From contig NZ_CP111085.1 in assembly GCF_026278345.1 (NCBI RefSeq), positions 5,486,501-5,550,500 of the forward strand: a stretch of DNA of 64,000 nucleotides. The letters run 5' to 3'. Below are positions 26,146 to 36,000 of this stretch, one piece after another. Each line of letters opens with the position of its first letter. Within the stretch, counting starts at the first letter, position 1. A program made the position numbers and the translations under genes. This DNA is from Tellurirhabdus rosea (GTDB lineage Bacteria; Bacteroidota; Bacteroidia; Cytophagales; Spirosomataceae). Below the pieces are notes generated by a model. The model saw nothing but the letters and a program-made list of their open reading frames with translations, did not search any database and had not been told where the DNA came from.

Positions 26146-26258
26146 GTTTGCGGACGCTTCCGGGAAAGGCAAGTCCGAAAGCTCATCTGACGGTCTCTGC
26201 TCCAAACCATTTTCTCCCCACGTCTTTTAGCAATCAGGTGAAAAAGGACGGAGGGGTC

Positions 26259-27650
26259 ATGAAAAAGTTACCCATTGTTTTATTCGGATACTTTCTGAGC
26301 AGTCTTAACGGCTGCCGACAGGAGACAGTCACGGCCCGCGGGGAGCAGCCCGACGCAATCATTAAAGCCCTGCAATCAGCGTCACAGCCTTTGACGAACG
26401 AGGACGATCTGGATTCGCTCATGCGCCAGATTGGCGACGCGCGTTATGTCCTGCTGGGAGAAGCGTCGCACGGAACGGCCGAATTTTACACCTGGAGGGC
26501 CACCATTACCAAACGGCTGATTCAGGAAAAAGGCTTTACGTTCGTAGCCGTCGAAGGTGACTGGCCGGATGCGTACGAGCTGAACCAATACATCCGGGGA
26601 GCGGGCAGTCCAGACCGGGCGCGCGATGTCCTCCGGGCTTTTGACCGCTGGCCGACCTGGATGTGGGCCAACGAAGAAGTCGCCAGTCTGGCAGACTGGA
26701 TGCGGACGTATAACGATGCGCGTTCGGACGAACAGAAGGCTTCTTTCTACGGACTGGACGTTTACAGCCTCTGGGAGTCGATGGACCGGCTCCGCACCGG
26801 CCTGCAAAACACCGACCCGCAGGCCGCGGCCCTGGCGCAGGAGGCAGCCCGGTGCCTGGCCGTCTACCGGGGCGATGAACAGGCGTATGCCCTGGGCACC
26901 CTGCGCGGCCAGCGGTGCGCTCCCCAATTGACCCAATTGCTGGAACGGCTCCGGGCACAGCCCCCGGCCGGACTATCGGCCCTTGAGCAGTTCAATCTGG
27001 AACAGAATGCCCTCGTGGCGGTAAACGGAGAACGGTACTATTACGCCATGGTCCGGGATGATGCCGAGTCCTGGAACGTCCGCGACCGGCACATGGCCGA
27101 AACCCTCGACCGCCTCATGCGGCTGCACGGTCCCAACGCAAAAGCCATCGTCTGGGCGCACAATACGCATGTCGGCGACGCCCAGCATACCGACATGGCC
27201 GAAGCGGGCATGGTCAACCTCGGACAACTGGTCCGCGAATCCCACGGCACGGAGGGCGTGCACATCGTCGGCTTCGGCACCTACGAAGGCGAAGTGATTG
27301 CCGCCAATCGCTGGGGAGCCCCGCTGCAGCGAATGCCCGTTCCGAAAGCGGCGCGGGGCAGCTGGGCCGACCTGCTGCATACCGCCTCGGCCGAAAATAA
27401 ACTGGTGAGCCTACAGTCGCTAAGGCAAATCCCGGAACTGCGGACCGAACGCGGCCAGCGGGCCATCGGGGTCGTGTACAATCCTAACCGGGAAGCCGGA
27501 AACTACGTCCCGACGGATTTGACGCAGCGGTACGACAGTTTCATTTTCATCGACCGGACGAAGGCGCTGAATCCATTGCCGGTACCGCCGGAAGCCCGCA
27601 AAGAGCACAGCAACGCGCCGGTGGGCAGTTATGCGCTGATCAACGACTGA
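26259..27650 (+). CDS. Erythromycin-esterase-family lipoprotein
   Basis: Protein of 463 residues. It starts with a lipoprotein signal (MKKLPIVLFGYFLSSLNGC), so it is anchored to a membrane facing the periplasm. The family motifs are LLGEASHGTAEFYTWR and FVAVEGDWPDAYELN, then VWAHNTHVGDA, which hold the His and Glu residues needed for catalysis in Ere-type hydrolases. Members hydrolyse macrolide lactones or are of unknown use; a resistance role cannot be assumed. The ATG at 26259 is preferred because GGACGGAGGGG, an unusually strong ribosome-binding sequence for this genome, lies just before it. Confidence 0.85.
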   Translation: MKKLPIVLFGYFLSSLNGCRQETVTARGEQPDAIIKALQSASQPLTNEDDLDSLMRQIGDARYVLLGEASHGTAEFYTWRATITKRLIQEKGFTFVAVEGDWPDAYELNQYIRGAGSPDRARDVLRAFDRWPTWMWANEEVASLADWMRTYNDARSDEQKASFYGLDVYSLWESMDRLRTGLQNTDPQAAALAQEAARCLAVYRGDEQAYALGTLRGQRCAPQLTQLLERLRAQPPAGLSALEQFNLEQNALVAVNGERYYYAMVRDDAESWNVRDRHMAETLDRLMRLHGPNAKAIVWAHNTHVGDAQHTDMAEAGMVNLGQLVRESHGTEGVHIVGFGTYEGEVIAANRWGAPLQRMPVPKAARGSWADLLHTASAENKLVSLQSLRQIPELRTERGQRAIGVVYNPNREAGNYVPTDLTQRYDSFIFIDRTKALNPLPVPPEARKEHSNAPVGSYALIND

Positions 27651-27654
27651 GTTG

Positions 27655-27682
27655 CCCCGGCTTCCTCGACAGGAAGCCGGGG
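27655..27682 (+). terminator. Terminator of the erythromycin-esterase-like gene
   Basis: A perfect 12-base stem (CCCCGGCTTCCT 27655-27666 and its complement 27671-27682) with loop CGAC, followed by TTATTTTAT. It starts four bases after the stop codon. Confidence 0.85.
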
Positions 27683-27687
27683 TTATT

Positions 27688-28494
27688 TTATCTGTTTCGC
27701 GTTCGCTTCGGCCGTTCGCGTTTGACCCATTCCTGACGAAACCGGATGTTGACCGGCTGCGCTTCGGACACCGGATAACTCAGCAGGAGGTAACTGGCGT
27801 CCCGGCTCAGGGGCAGAAACACCTGACCCCGCGCGGATTCGCCCGGCTGGAGCGTCGTCCGTTTCAGGGCCAGTTCGTTCCAGCGGTAGGCTTCGTAATC
27901 GTACCGCTGCATCCGGTCGGCGAACATGCCGTGGTCGATCATGCGCTTGGCCTGGAGGGCGGTGTACAGATTTTCGTGCGTCACGCGGTTCTGCACCCAG
28001 CGGGCCGGCTCCCTGCGGTTTCTGGAAGAAGTGGAAGAGGCAATGTCGCTGGCGACCACCGCCACCATCAGGACGGTATTGATGATTCTGGCGGTTTTCA
28101 GCCGTTTAACCTCCTGATTCTGTCTGGCATTTACCTTGTCCGCTTCGGCCATCGGGTCGGCGGCGGAAAAAAGCTGTTTGCGGACCGGATTCGTCAGAGT
28201 CTCCAGCGTATCGAGTTGATTCGCCTGCAGGGCCGCGTACCTGAAATTAGCCGGATTGACTTCCAGCGGCGTATCCGACAGGTTCTTTAGCTCTACGTCC
28301 AGAGCGACAAAATTCAGGTCGAGGCGTTCGTAGGAAGCCACGATTTTGAGGCCGTTCTGCTCTACTTTGGTCGTGGGCCGCCCTTCCACATAGGCCACCT
28401 CGCCCGTTTCGGGAGTCAGGCGGTAGACCGGGGGCGCGCAGCCTGCAATTCCCGAAAAAAGAAGCAGAATCAGGTAGTATATCGTTCGTTTCAT
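27688..28494 (-). CDS. Lipoprotein of unknown function
   Basis: Protein of 268 residues with a lipoprotein signal (MKRTIYYLILLLFSGIAGC). The part after it reads as an immunoglobulin-like or DUF4352-type beta domain (VASYERLDLNFVALDVELKNLSDTPLEVNPANFRY is the core, residues about 45-80). One hydrophobic segment (RIINTVLMVAVVASDIAS) near residue 140 could be a second membrane helix. The ATG at 28492-28494 is used; an in-frame GTG lies nine bases upstream. No family name can be given. Confidence 0.7.
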   Translation of the reverse strand: MKRTIYYLILLLFSGIAGCAPPVYRLTPETGEVAYVEGRPTTKVEQNGLKIVASYERLDLNFVALDVELKNLSDTPLEVNPANFRYAALQANQLDTLETLTNPVRKQLFSAADPMAEADKVNARQNQEVKRLKTARIINTVLMVAVVASDIASSTSSRNRREPARWVQNRVTHENLYTALQAKRMIDHGMFADRMQRYDYEAYRWNELALKRTTLQPGESARGQVFLPLSRDASYLLLSYPVSEAQPVNIRFRQEWVKRERPKRTRNR

Positions 28495-28591
28495 GCTGTT
28501 CACCAGTTGTTTGTCTTAAAGATACCATTTGGAACAAAAGGGTTCAAATGACTTTTGCTAAACGGCCGAAAGTCAAGATAAAGCGACCGGT

Positions 28592-29887
28592 CTAGGTCAG
28601 GCGCAGCCGCGACAGCCGAACCACCAGCCAGCCCACCAGCAGGCACGTCGCCAGCACCGGCAGATAGACCTCCCAGAACGGGGAACCCGAGGGCCAGAGC
28701 GCGAAGGACGACAGGGCCAGGGCCAGATTGCGCAGCCCCAGAAAGGCGGTCACCATCACCACCAGCACCATCAGGCCGTTCTGCCAGAGGCTGTTGCGGT
28801 AGGTTTCGCTCAGCACCCCGGGCGTATTGACGGCCAGCAGCAGAAAAATAGTCACGAACGGGAGCAGCACCCCGTTGACGGCCTGCGCCAGAATAATGAC
28901 CGGAACCGGTTTGACGTTCAGCAACCCGAACAGCAGCCCCACGCCCATGACAGTCAGCCAGACGGCCCGGTAGGTCGCTGAGGACTCCGGCCAGTTCAGC
29001 AGGCTTTTGCCGGTGACCGCCGCCGCCAGCGGAGCCGTCAGAGCCGAGGTAAATCCCGCCGCAAACAGGCCAAACGCAAACAGCCAGCCCGCCCAGGCAC
29101 CCAGACGCGCCGAAAGCGAAGCGGCCACGTTCTGAAACGTAAACTCGCCCGTCAGGCCGGTTCCCGCCACGAGAATCGCCATGGAAATCAGCCCGCCTAT
29201 GACCACGGCCACTGCAATTCCCCAGCGCATTTCGGCAATGGACTGGTGCTGCCCGATTCCTGAACCCAGAAACAGGTTGTACGGCACAATGGTCGTCCCG
29301 ATCAGTCCGATAACCAGCACCAGCGAACCGTTGGGCAGCGCCGGAACCACCAGCGCAGCCCCCGTGTCCGCCGCCGAAGGGCCCGTCTGGTACGCCACAT
29401 AGGCAAATGCCAGCCCCATGCCGAACACCACGACCCCCAGAAAATTGGCGATCAGCCGGGTAGAACCAACCCAGAGCAGAGCCATGCACAGCACGCCGAC
29501 CCCAACCGTCAGCCCGGCGGTCGAAAGTCCGGTCAGCAGCGACAGCCCCGCAACGGCCCCCACGATATTGCCGGCCTGGTAAGCCGCGCAGCCGAGCGCC
29601 ACCGCCGCGAAGAGAAGCATGGACAAGCTGCGGCCACCGCCCCCTACCACCTGCGAAACCACTTCGCCCAGATTCCGGCCGGACGCGATGGTCAGCCGGG
29701 CGGCGGCTTCCTGCAGCACAATTGTGCCGACGGTCGAGAACGTCAGCGCCCAGAGTAAATCCAGTCCAAAACGGGCACCGGCCATTGAGCAGGTCGTGAC
29801 GGTTCCGGGTCCAATGAAGGCGGCGGAGATGATCGACCAGAAAAGGACGCTGGAAAAGCCGGAGCGAAAGCTGACATTTTTTGGCAT
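28592..29887 (-). CDS. NRAMP-family transporter with altered metal site
   Basis: Integral membrane protein of 431 residues with about 11 helices. The fold is NRAMP/LeuT-like: the first helix ends FIGPGTVTTCSMAGARFGLDLLW and a helix-6 region reads IGTTIVPYNLFLGSG. Canonical NRAMP metal-binding motifs are DPGN in helix 1 and MPH in helix 6. Here they align as GPGT and VPYN, so the metal-binding Asp, Asn, Met and His are all replaced. It therefore probably does not carry Mn2+ or Fe2+ by the usual mechanism. The ATG at 29885-29887 starts right before the first helix. Confidence 0.82.
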   Translation of the reverse strand: MPKNVSFRSGFSSVLFWSIISAAFIGPGTVTTCSMAGARFGLDLLWALTFSTVGTIVLQEAAARLTIASGRNLGEVVSQVVGGGGRSLSMLLFAAVALGCAAYQAGNIVGAVAGLSLLTGLSTAGLTVGVGVLCMALLWVGSTRLIANFLGVVVFGMGLAFAYVAYQTGPSAADTGAALVVPALPNGSLVLVIGLIGTTIVPYNLFLGSGIGQHQSIAEMRWGIAVAVVIGGLISMAILVAGTGLTGEFTFQNVAASLSARLGAWAGWLFAFGLFAAGFTSALTAPLAAAVTGKSLLNWPESSATYRAVWLTVMGVGLLFGLLNVKPVPVIILAQAVNGVLLPFVTIFLLLAVNTPGVLSETYRNSLWQNGLMVLVVMVTAFLGLRNLALALSSFALWPSGSPFWEVYLPVLATCLLVGWLVVRLSRLRLT

Positions 29888-30039
29888 AAAGAGCGGATTG
29901 GGAAAGCCGGAAATCGGAACCCGTTTTCGGTTTCCGGCGGGTTCGTTCCGGTTGACGGTAAAATAATAACAGTTCATCATAAAAGCGTTGATGCGTCCCC
30001 AAAGTCTGCCCAATTTGCCGCCGAAACCTTTACGGATCG

Positions 30040-31452
30040 ATGAAAAAACTCCTTTTACTGCTGTTTTTGGGCTGCTTTCCGAAAGTAGCCTCCGCTCAAT
30101 CTCCGGCGGAAAATCCGGGACGAATCTTTACGGCCGAAGAACTCCGGGCGGACCTGCGCGCTCTGCTCACCAATTACGAACAAATTCATCCCAATCTTTA
30201 CGCCTACGTCGGCAAAAAGGAAATTGAGCAGCAGGTGCAGAACATCGAAAAAAAGCTGCGTCCGATGACCCGCCTGGAATTCGCCCGGCTGGTCGTTCCG
30301 TTTTCGGCGGCTTTCCGGGACGGTCATACGGGCCTGAACTACCCTATGGAAGAATGGAATGCCTACACCCAGACCTCCCGGCTGCTCCCGTTAGGCGTGT
30401 CCGTTGAACAGAAAAGGCTGTTTGTTAAAGTTGATTTCAGCGAAAACCCGATTCCGGCAGGCACGGAAATTATCAGTCTCAACGGGATGCCCGCCGCGAC
30501 CCTTCTGGCCAAATTGAAGGAAAGCGCCAGCGGCGAGCTGGAACACTTCCGGCTGAACCGGGTTTCCGACAATTTTCGGCGGCTGCTCTGGTCCGTAACG
30601 GGAATGGAAGCGCCCTACACGCTGGTGCTGAAAGAAGCGAACGGACAGCGGCGAACGGTCGAGATAAAGGGCAATCCGGTCTCCGAACTCATTCCCGCCC
30701 TGCGCGCTTACCAGCTGAAGGTGGCTGGCAGCCGGCAGGATTACGCCCTCAGCCTCCGTCCGGAGCAGAGCACCGCCATCCTGCATGTCAACGCCATGAA
30801 TAATCCGGATAAGTTCAAATCGTTTCTGGACTCGGCCTTTACCGTGATTCGCGACCGGAAAATAGCGAACCTCCTCCTTGACTTTCGCCAGAACGGGGGC
30901 GGCAACTCCGGCCTCGGCGACGAACTGTTCCGCTATCTGACCGACAAACCGATCCGGCAGGTCGAACGGGTGGAAATCAAAATCTCTCCCATTGTTCGGG
31001 AACGGGGTATGGTGACGGCATCGGCCGGGGACGACGGGCAACGACTTTCGTACACCCAGGAAGCAAAGAAACCGGCCCCACTCCGGGACTCAACGCTGTT
31101 CTTTCGCGGAAAGGTTTTTCTGCTAACCAGCCATTACACGTTTTCGAGCGCCAACATGTTTGCCACCGCTTTCAAATGCTACAAAATAGGAACTATTGTC
31201 GGACAGGAAACCGGCGGCGTGACCATAGCTTACGGCGACCTGATTGATTTTGCGCTGCCGAATACGGGCCTTCAGGCGTTCTGTTCCTGCAAGGTGTTCG
31301 TGCATCCCTGCGCCGAACCGAAACTCCAGGGCGTCCGGCCGGATGTAGAGATAGCCCAGTCGCCTCAGGACACGCAGGCCGGACGGGATACGGTTCTGGA
31401 ATACCTTTTCTCCCGGTTAAAAAGCGAAACTGTCTCGCGTTCCCGTCCTTAA
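30040..31452 (+). CDS. S41-family (tail-specific/C-terminal processing) peptidase
   Basis: Protein of 470 residues with signal peptide (MKKLLLLLFLGCFPKVASAQ). It carries a helical N-terminal domain, a PDZ-like segment (about 125-165, GVSVEQKRLFVKVDFS, GTEIISLNG) and the catalytic domain. LLLDFRQNGGGNSGLGDEL and FLLTSHYTFSSANMFA are the S41 signatures, with the nucleophile serine in FSSA. The catalytic Lys is less clear (AFKCYKIGTIVGQETGG). It would cut peptides or misfolded proteins in the periplasm. The NRAMP gene diverges from it. Confidence 0.86.
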   Translation: MKKLLLLLFLGCFPKVASAQSPAENPGRIFTAEELRADLRALLTNYEQIHPNLYAYVGKKEIEQQVQNIEKKLRPMTRLEFARLVVPFSAAFRDGHTGLNYPMEEWNAYTQTSRLLPLGVSVEQKRLFVKVDFSENPIPAGTEIISLNGMPAATLLAKLKESASGELEHFRLNRVSDNFRRLLWSVTGMEAPYTLVLKEANGQRRTVEIKGNPVSELIPALRAYQLKVAGSRQDYALSLRPEQSTAILHVNAMNNPDKFKSFLDSAFTVIRDRKIANLLLDFRQNGGGNSGLGDELFRYLTDKPIRQVERVEIKISPIVRERGMVTASAGDDGQRLSYTQEAKKPAPLRDSTLFFRGKVFLLTSHYTFSSANMFATAFKCYKIGTIVGQETGGVTIAYGDLIDFALPNTGLQAFCSCKVFVHPCAEPKLQGVRPDVEIAQSPQDTQAGRDTVLEYLFSRLKSETVSRSRP

Positions 31453-31470
31453 GATTGGCGTCCGTTTTTC

Positions 31471-31500
31471 AGGCCCGCGGCAGAAGCGGCGGGCCTTTTA
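31471..31500 (+). terminator. Terminator of the S41 peptidase gene
   Basis: The stem AGGCCCGC (31471-31478) and GCGGGCCT (31489-31496) is followed by TTTTA. The T run overlaps the stop codon of the convergent gene (31498-31500). Confidence 0.75.
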
Positions 31501-32415
31501 TTGCCCGAAAATCTCCCGGGCATAAGCCAAGTCCCGGCGGTGAGCCTCCACCCCGTTCATGGTCTTCGGCGACTCTTTTTCCACGCACTGCTCCAGCACC
31601 AGATGCGGCCTGACATTCAGGGCCTTTAGCTCTCTAACCAGACGCGGATAATCAATATCGCCCGGTCCGAACACCTCCGACCAGACGCCGTTCTGCGACT
31701 GCCGCAGGTGCAGTTCTACAATCCGTTTGCCGTACAGTTTCACAATGTCGAACAGGGCCACCTGCGAGTTTCCAGCACCCCGATAAATCCAGTGGGCGTC
31801 GAGGCACAGGGCTACATTTTTGGGGTCGGTCGCCAGCAGCATGTGGTGAAATTCGCGGGCGGCCGCCCGGAGTTCGGGGTCGTGGGTGTGATACGCCAGC
31901 GTCATGCCCCGCTTGCGGAGTTCCGCCCCCACCTGGTCCAGATTACGCGCCTGCCGTTCCAGTTCGGAATCGTTTTTGTTTTCACCGCTGCCCCATTTTA
32001 TCGGACTGGGATTCGAAACAATGATCCGCGTTCCCAGCGGTTTGGCGGCCTCCGCGATGGCCAGCAGGGTTTCCATCGACTGCTGCGATTCGTCGGCCCG
32101 GTGCAGGGTACTGCCCACGTAAACCGAGTGCATTTCCAGCCCGTATTTCTGGAGCAACGGAGCCAGTTTGCGGACCTCTTCGGCCTTGTTGAAGGACGGT
32201 TCGTAGCCTTTCAGGCCGGACTGGACAAAGTCCGAAAGCGAGGCGTCGGGGTCCTGCATCCACTGTTTGCCTTCGCGCTGGTAGAAGGTGATCCAGTTGT
32301 ACTGGTTGCAGGCCACGGCCGGACGGGCGGGGGCGGCAGCGAGGGTTTCCGGCAGGCAAAGGGCGCCGGAAAGGGCGGTCAGGGTTTGCAGAAAACGGCG
32401 GCGGTCAGCGGTCAT
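31498..32415 (-). CDS. Sugar phosphate isomerase/epimerase-like TIM-barrel protein with Tat signal
   Basis: Protein of 305 residues. A twin-arginine leader (TADRRRFLQTLTALSGALCLPETLAAA) suggests folded export to the periplasm. The rest is a xylose-isomerase-like TIM barrel: GLKGYEPSFNKAEEV, MTLAYHTHDPELR, CLDAHWIYRGAG, IVELHLRQ, and VLEQCVEKES, with His, Asp and Glu residues for one or two metal ions. Relatives act on sugars or inositols; the substrate is not known. The ATG at 32413-32415 is chosen because it starts the Tat motif. It diverges from a DinB gene. Confidence 0.85.
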   Translation of the reverse strand: MTADRRRFLQTLTALSGALCLPETLAAAPARPAVACNQYNWITFYQREGKQWMQDPDASLSDFVQSGLKGYEPSFNKAEEVRKLAPLLQKYGLEMHSVYVGSTLHRADESQQSMETLLAIAEAAKPLGTRIIVSNPSPIKWGSGENKNDSELERQARNLDQVGAELRKRGMTLAYHTHDPELRAAAREFHHMLLATDPKNVALCLDAHWIYRGAGNSQVALFDIVKLYGKRIVELHLRQSQNGVWSEVFGPGDIDYPRLVRELKALNVRPHLVLEQCVEKESPKTMNGVEAHRRDLAYAREIFGQ

Positions 32416-32473
32416 GGAACCAATCGGAAAATTTGCTTGTGTTAAAAAGCAAAACCATCCGTTCGTTCTCCCC

Positions 32474-32986
32474 ATGACCTCTCCCGAAACCCGCGAAGTG
32501 TGGCTGCGCGGCCCGCTGCCCGACATGCCCGCCCTGCTCCAACCGGCAGCCCACGCCCTGCTCCAGGCCCGCGAAGAACTGCAAACGGCCCTGGCCGATT
32601 TCCCCGACCCGTTGCTCTGGGAACGCCCCGCCGGGGTCGCCTCGGTCGGCTTCCATCTGCAGCACCTGACCGGCGTGCTGGACCGCCTGCTGACCTACGC
32701 CCGCGGAGAGCAGCTATCGTCCGAACAACTGGCGTACCTTTCGGCCGAAGGTCAACCCGCCGACCTGAGCGTTTCGACGCTGCTTCTGCGGTTCGGCCAG
32801 CAGGTCGATAAAGCCCTCGACCAGTTGCGCCAGACCGACGAGCAAACCCTCACGGACGTCAGGGGTGTGGGCCGCGCGCAGATTCCTTCGACCGTCCAGG
32901 GACTGCTTTTTCACAGCGCCGAACATACGATGCGGCACCTGGGGCAAGTGCTCGTTACGGCAAAAGTGCTAACTGCGCCGGAGTAA
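32474..32986 (+). CDS. DinB-family putative metal-dependent hydrolase
   Basis: Protein of 170 residues forming a four-helix DinB bundle. The metal ligands are His in SVGFHLQHLTG and the pair in LLFHSAEHTMRHLGQ (HxxxH type). DinB proteins include thiol-dependent transferases and hydrolases for bacillithiol or mycothiol chemistry; this one is not assigned. It converges on the oxoprolinase gene with only 23 bases between. Confidence 0.85.
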   Translation: MTSPETREVWLRGPLPDMPALLQPAAHALLQAREELQTALADFPDPLLWERPAGVASVGFHLQHLTGVLDRLLTYARGEQLSSEQLAYLSAEGQPADLSVSTLLLRFGQQVDKALDQLRQTDEQTLTDVRGVGRAQIPSTVQGLLFHSAEHTMRHLGQVLVTAKVLTAPE

Positions 32987-33009
32987 GTCTTTTCCAATTG
33001 AATTATGCG

Positions 33010-36000
33010 TCAAACTTCCTTCGAGCGCCGCTCCGGGGAATAGCCGCCGCCACCGGGGGTTTCGATTCGGATGCGCTGCCCCGGCTGCACGGCCCGCGTG
33101 AAAATACCGGGTAGCTCCTCCGTTTGACCGTCTGGGTGGCTCAGGAACTGGCGGCCCGGCTGGCCCGCTTCGCCCTCGCCCAAGCCGTAAGGCCGTTCGA
33201 CGCGGTGCTGACTGAGCAGCGTGACCTGAACGGGTTCCAGAAACTCCAGTTCGCGGATGATGCCGTCGCCGCCGCGCCGCTCACCGGCTCCGCCCGAATT
33301 GGGCCGGATGGCAAACTCCCGCAGGCGCACCGGATAACGGCGTTCGAGTTCCTCGGGGTCGGTCAGCCGGGTGTTGGTCATGTGCTGGTGGACCGCCGAC
33401 CGTCCGTCGGCGCTTTGGGTCGCCCCCGCCCCGCCGCCGATGGTTTCGTAATAGCCAAACGCCTCGTTTCCAAACAGAAAATTGTTCATCGTCCCCTGAC
33501 TGCACGCCGCCAGCCCCAGCGCTTTCAGCAGCGTATCGACCAGCCGCTGGCTGACTTCGGTGTTGCCGCCCACCACGGCCGGGCAGTCGGCCGGGTTGTC
33601 GGGGAAGACCGGATTCAGCAGGGAGGCGTCCGGCAGCCTTACGCGCACCGGGTCGAGCAAGCCCTCGTTCAGCGGAATGTCCTCGGCCACCCAGAGCCTC
33701 AGCACGTACAGAATGGCGCTGTACAGAATGGACACGTTGGCGTTCAGGTTGTGGGGATGAACGGCGGACGTTCCTGAAAAGTCAAATGTAATTTCGCCTT
33801 TCTCCACCCGAATCTGCACGGCAATCCGGTGTCCGTCGTCCAGCCTTTCTTCGGCCCTGAACAGCTTTCCCTCATGGCGCCGGAGCAGATTTCGGAGCGT
33901 TTCGGCCGTCGTTTGCCGGAGGCGCTGCATCTGCTTTTGCACTTCGGCGGGGCCAACTTTTTCGGCCAGAGCCCGCAGGACAGTTTCTCCCGCTTTCAGC
34001 GAGGCAATGGCCGCTTCGATGTCGGCCCGGTTCTCGGTCAGGGCGCGCGTCGGGTAAGCGGCGCCGACGAATTGAGCCGCCAGGCCGTTCTCCCCTTCCC
34101 ACAAAAATTCACCGTTGCGAACCACGTACTGCGGGGCCAGCACCACGCCTTCTTCCGTCAGCCGGACGGCATCGGGCGGCATCGAGCCGGGCACTTTCCC
34201 GCCAATTTCGGCATGATGTGCCCGGTTCACCACGTAGCCAATCCGTTGGCCTTCCCCGGAAAAAACCGCCATGATCAGCGTGACATCGGGCAGGTGGGAA
34301 CCGCCAAACCGAGGGTGATTGGTGATGGCAATGTCGCCCGGTCCCAGCGTCAACTGCTGGAGTACCAGCCGGGTGCAAACACCAAGGCTTCCCAGATGCA
34401 CCGGAATGTGCGGCGCATTGGCCACCAGGTACCCGTCCGCATCCAGTAAGGCGCAGGAAAAATCCAGCCGCTCCCTCACATTGACCGAAAAGGCCGTTCG
34501 CTGCAACTGAGCGCCCATTTCTTCGGCAATAGCCATGAACCGCCGCGTAAACAGTTCGGCCTGAATGGCTCCCTGTCCGGCTCCCGATGCGTTGTCCGCC
34601 GCCGGTTCCTGCATTCGTTCGGCAACGGCATTTCCCCAGGCCCAGACCGTGACCCGCCAACCGGCTTCGATAAACGAGGAAGACGTTTTGTTGAGCAGCA
34701 ACGCCGGGCCGTCGAAGACATCGCCTTCCTCCAGAGAACCTGCCTCGTAGACCGGATAAGTACCGGATTTCGGCGGACGGAGGAGGCGAAAGACCGGCGG
34801 CTTCCGGGCCGGAATTTCCCGCTCGCCGATGGTGCTGACCCAGACCACCATCCGTTCCACCTCCACCGCCCGATTTTCCGGCAGGTGCCCGTACCGGCTC
34901 TGGTACAAGACCCGGAAGTCGCTTTCTGCCCGCTCCGAAAACGGTACGTCCAGCGTCGATTCCTGGCCCTGCAACCGCAGTTTAAGCGTTATTTCCTGAA
35001 CAGACGTGGCCGTCTGCGGCCCGGTTTCGTCCTGGAGTTGCGCGGTGGCGGCCCGAATAAGTTCTTCGGCAACGGCCGGTGCTGATTCGGCAAAATCGCT
35101 GAGTGTCTGGAGAATTGTCCGGGAGGCCATCCGTTTCAGGGGCGTGTGGCCGATGCCGTAGGCACTCAGCAAGCCCGCATCGAACGGCAGAATCAGCGTT
35201 TTGATTCCCAGCAAATCCGCTACCGAACAGCCGTGCAATCCACCCGCGCCGCCGAAAACCAGCAGGGCGTACTCTTTCGGGTCAAAGCCGCGGGCGACCG
35301 AAATTTTCCGGATGGCGCCCGCCATTGCTTCGTTGGCAATCCGTTCGAAGCCGCGTAAAAGGGTTTGTTCGTCGGGAATTTCCCCGGTTTGTTCCCTAAG
35401 CTGGTTCTGGACCGTCCGCAGTGCCTGCCGGGCCTTTTCCGGAAAAAACGGAATGCTGAAATGGGCCGGACTGAGTTTGCCGAGCAGCAGATTAACATCC
35501 GTGATGGTGAGTGCGCCGCCCCCGCCGTAGCAGGCCGGACCCGGCGAGGCTCCGGCACTCTGCGGTCCCACGCGCAGCCGGACGCCGTCGAACCAGCAAA
35601 CCGAACCCCCGCCCGCCGCCACCGTTTCGATGGAAAGCGACGGAAGTTGCAGTTCGAACTGGTTTATTCGGGTCGTAAACCGGTAGTCCACGTCTCCTTC
35701 ATAACGGGCCACGTCGGTGCTGGTTCCGCCCATGTCGAGCGTCAGGACGTGATGCCCCAGCATCCGGGCGATTTTCCCGGCACCGACGACCCCGCCCGCC
35801 GGACCGCTCAGCAGGCTGTCTTTGGGCTGAAACAAATCAGCCCGCACCAGTCCGCCCGCGCTGGTCATCACCCGAACGGGATGGCCGCCCAGTTGTCGCC
35901 GGAGGTTCGCCAGATAATCGTTCAGCACGGGCGACAGGTAGGCATTGACGACCGCCGTCTGGGTCCGCGAAACGTAGTGAATAGCCGAAGAAATGTCGCT

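Noticed and set aside
26259-27650. A macrolide-resistance gene
   Set aside because: The erythromycin-esterase family includes many proteins without resistance activity, and no mobile element is adjacent.
28500-30002. A 500-codon open frame on the minus strand in a second frame over the NRAMP gene
   Set aside because: It covers the transporter in another frame, is full of Gly and Arg without any recognisable domain, and has the look of a GC-rich shadow.
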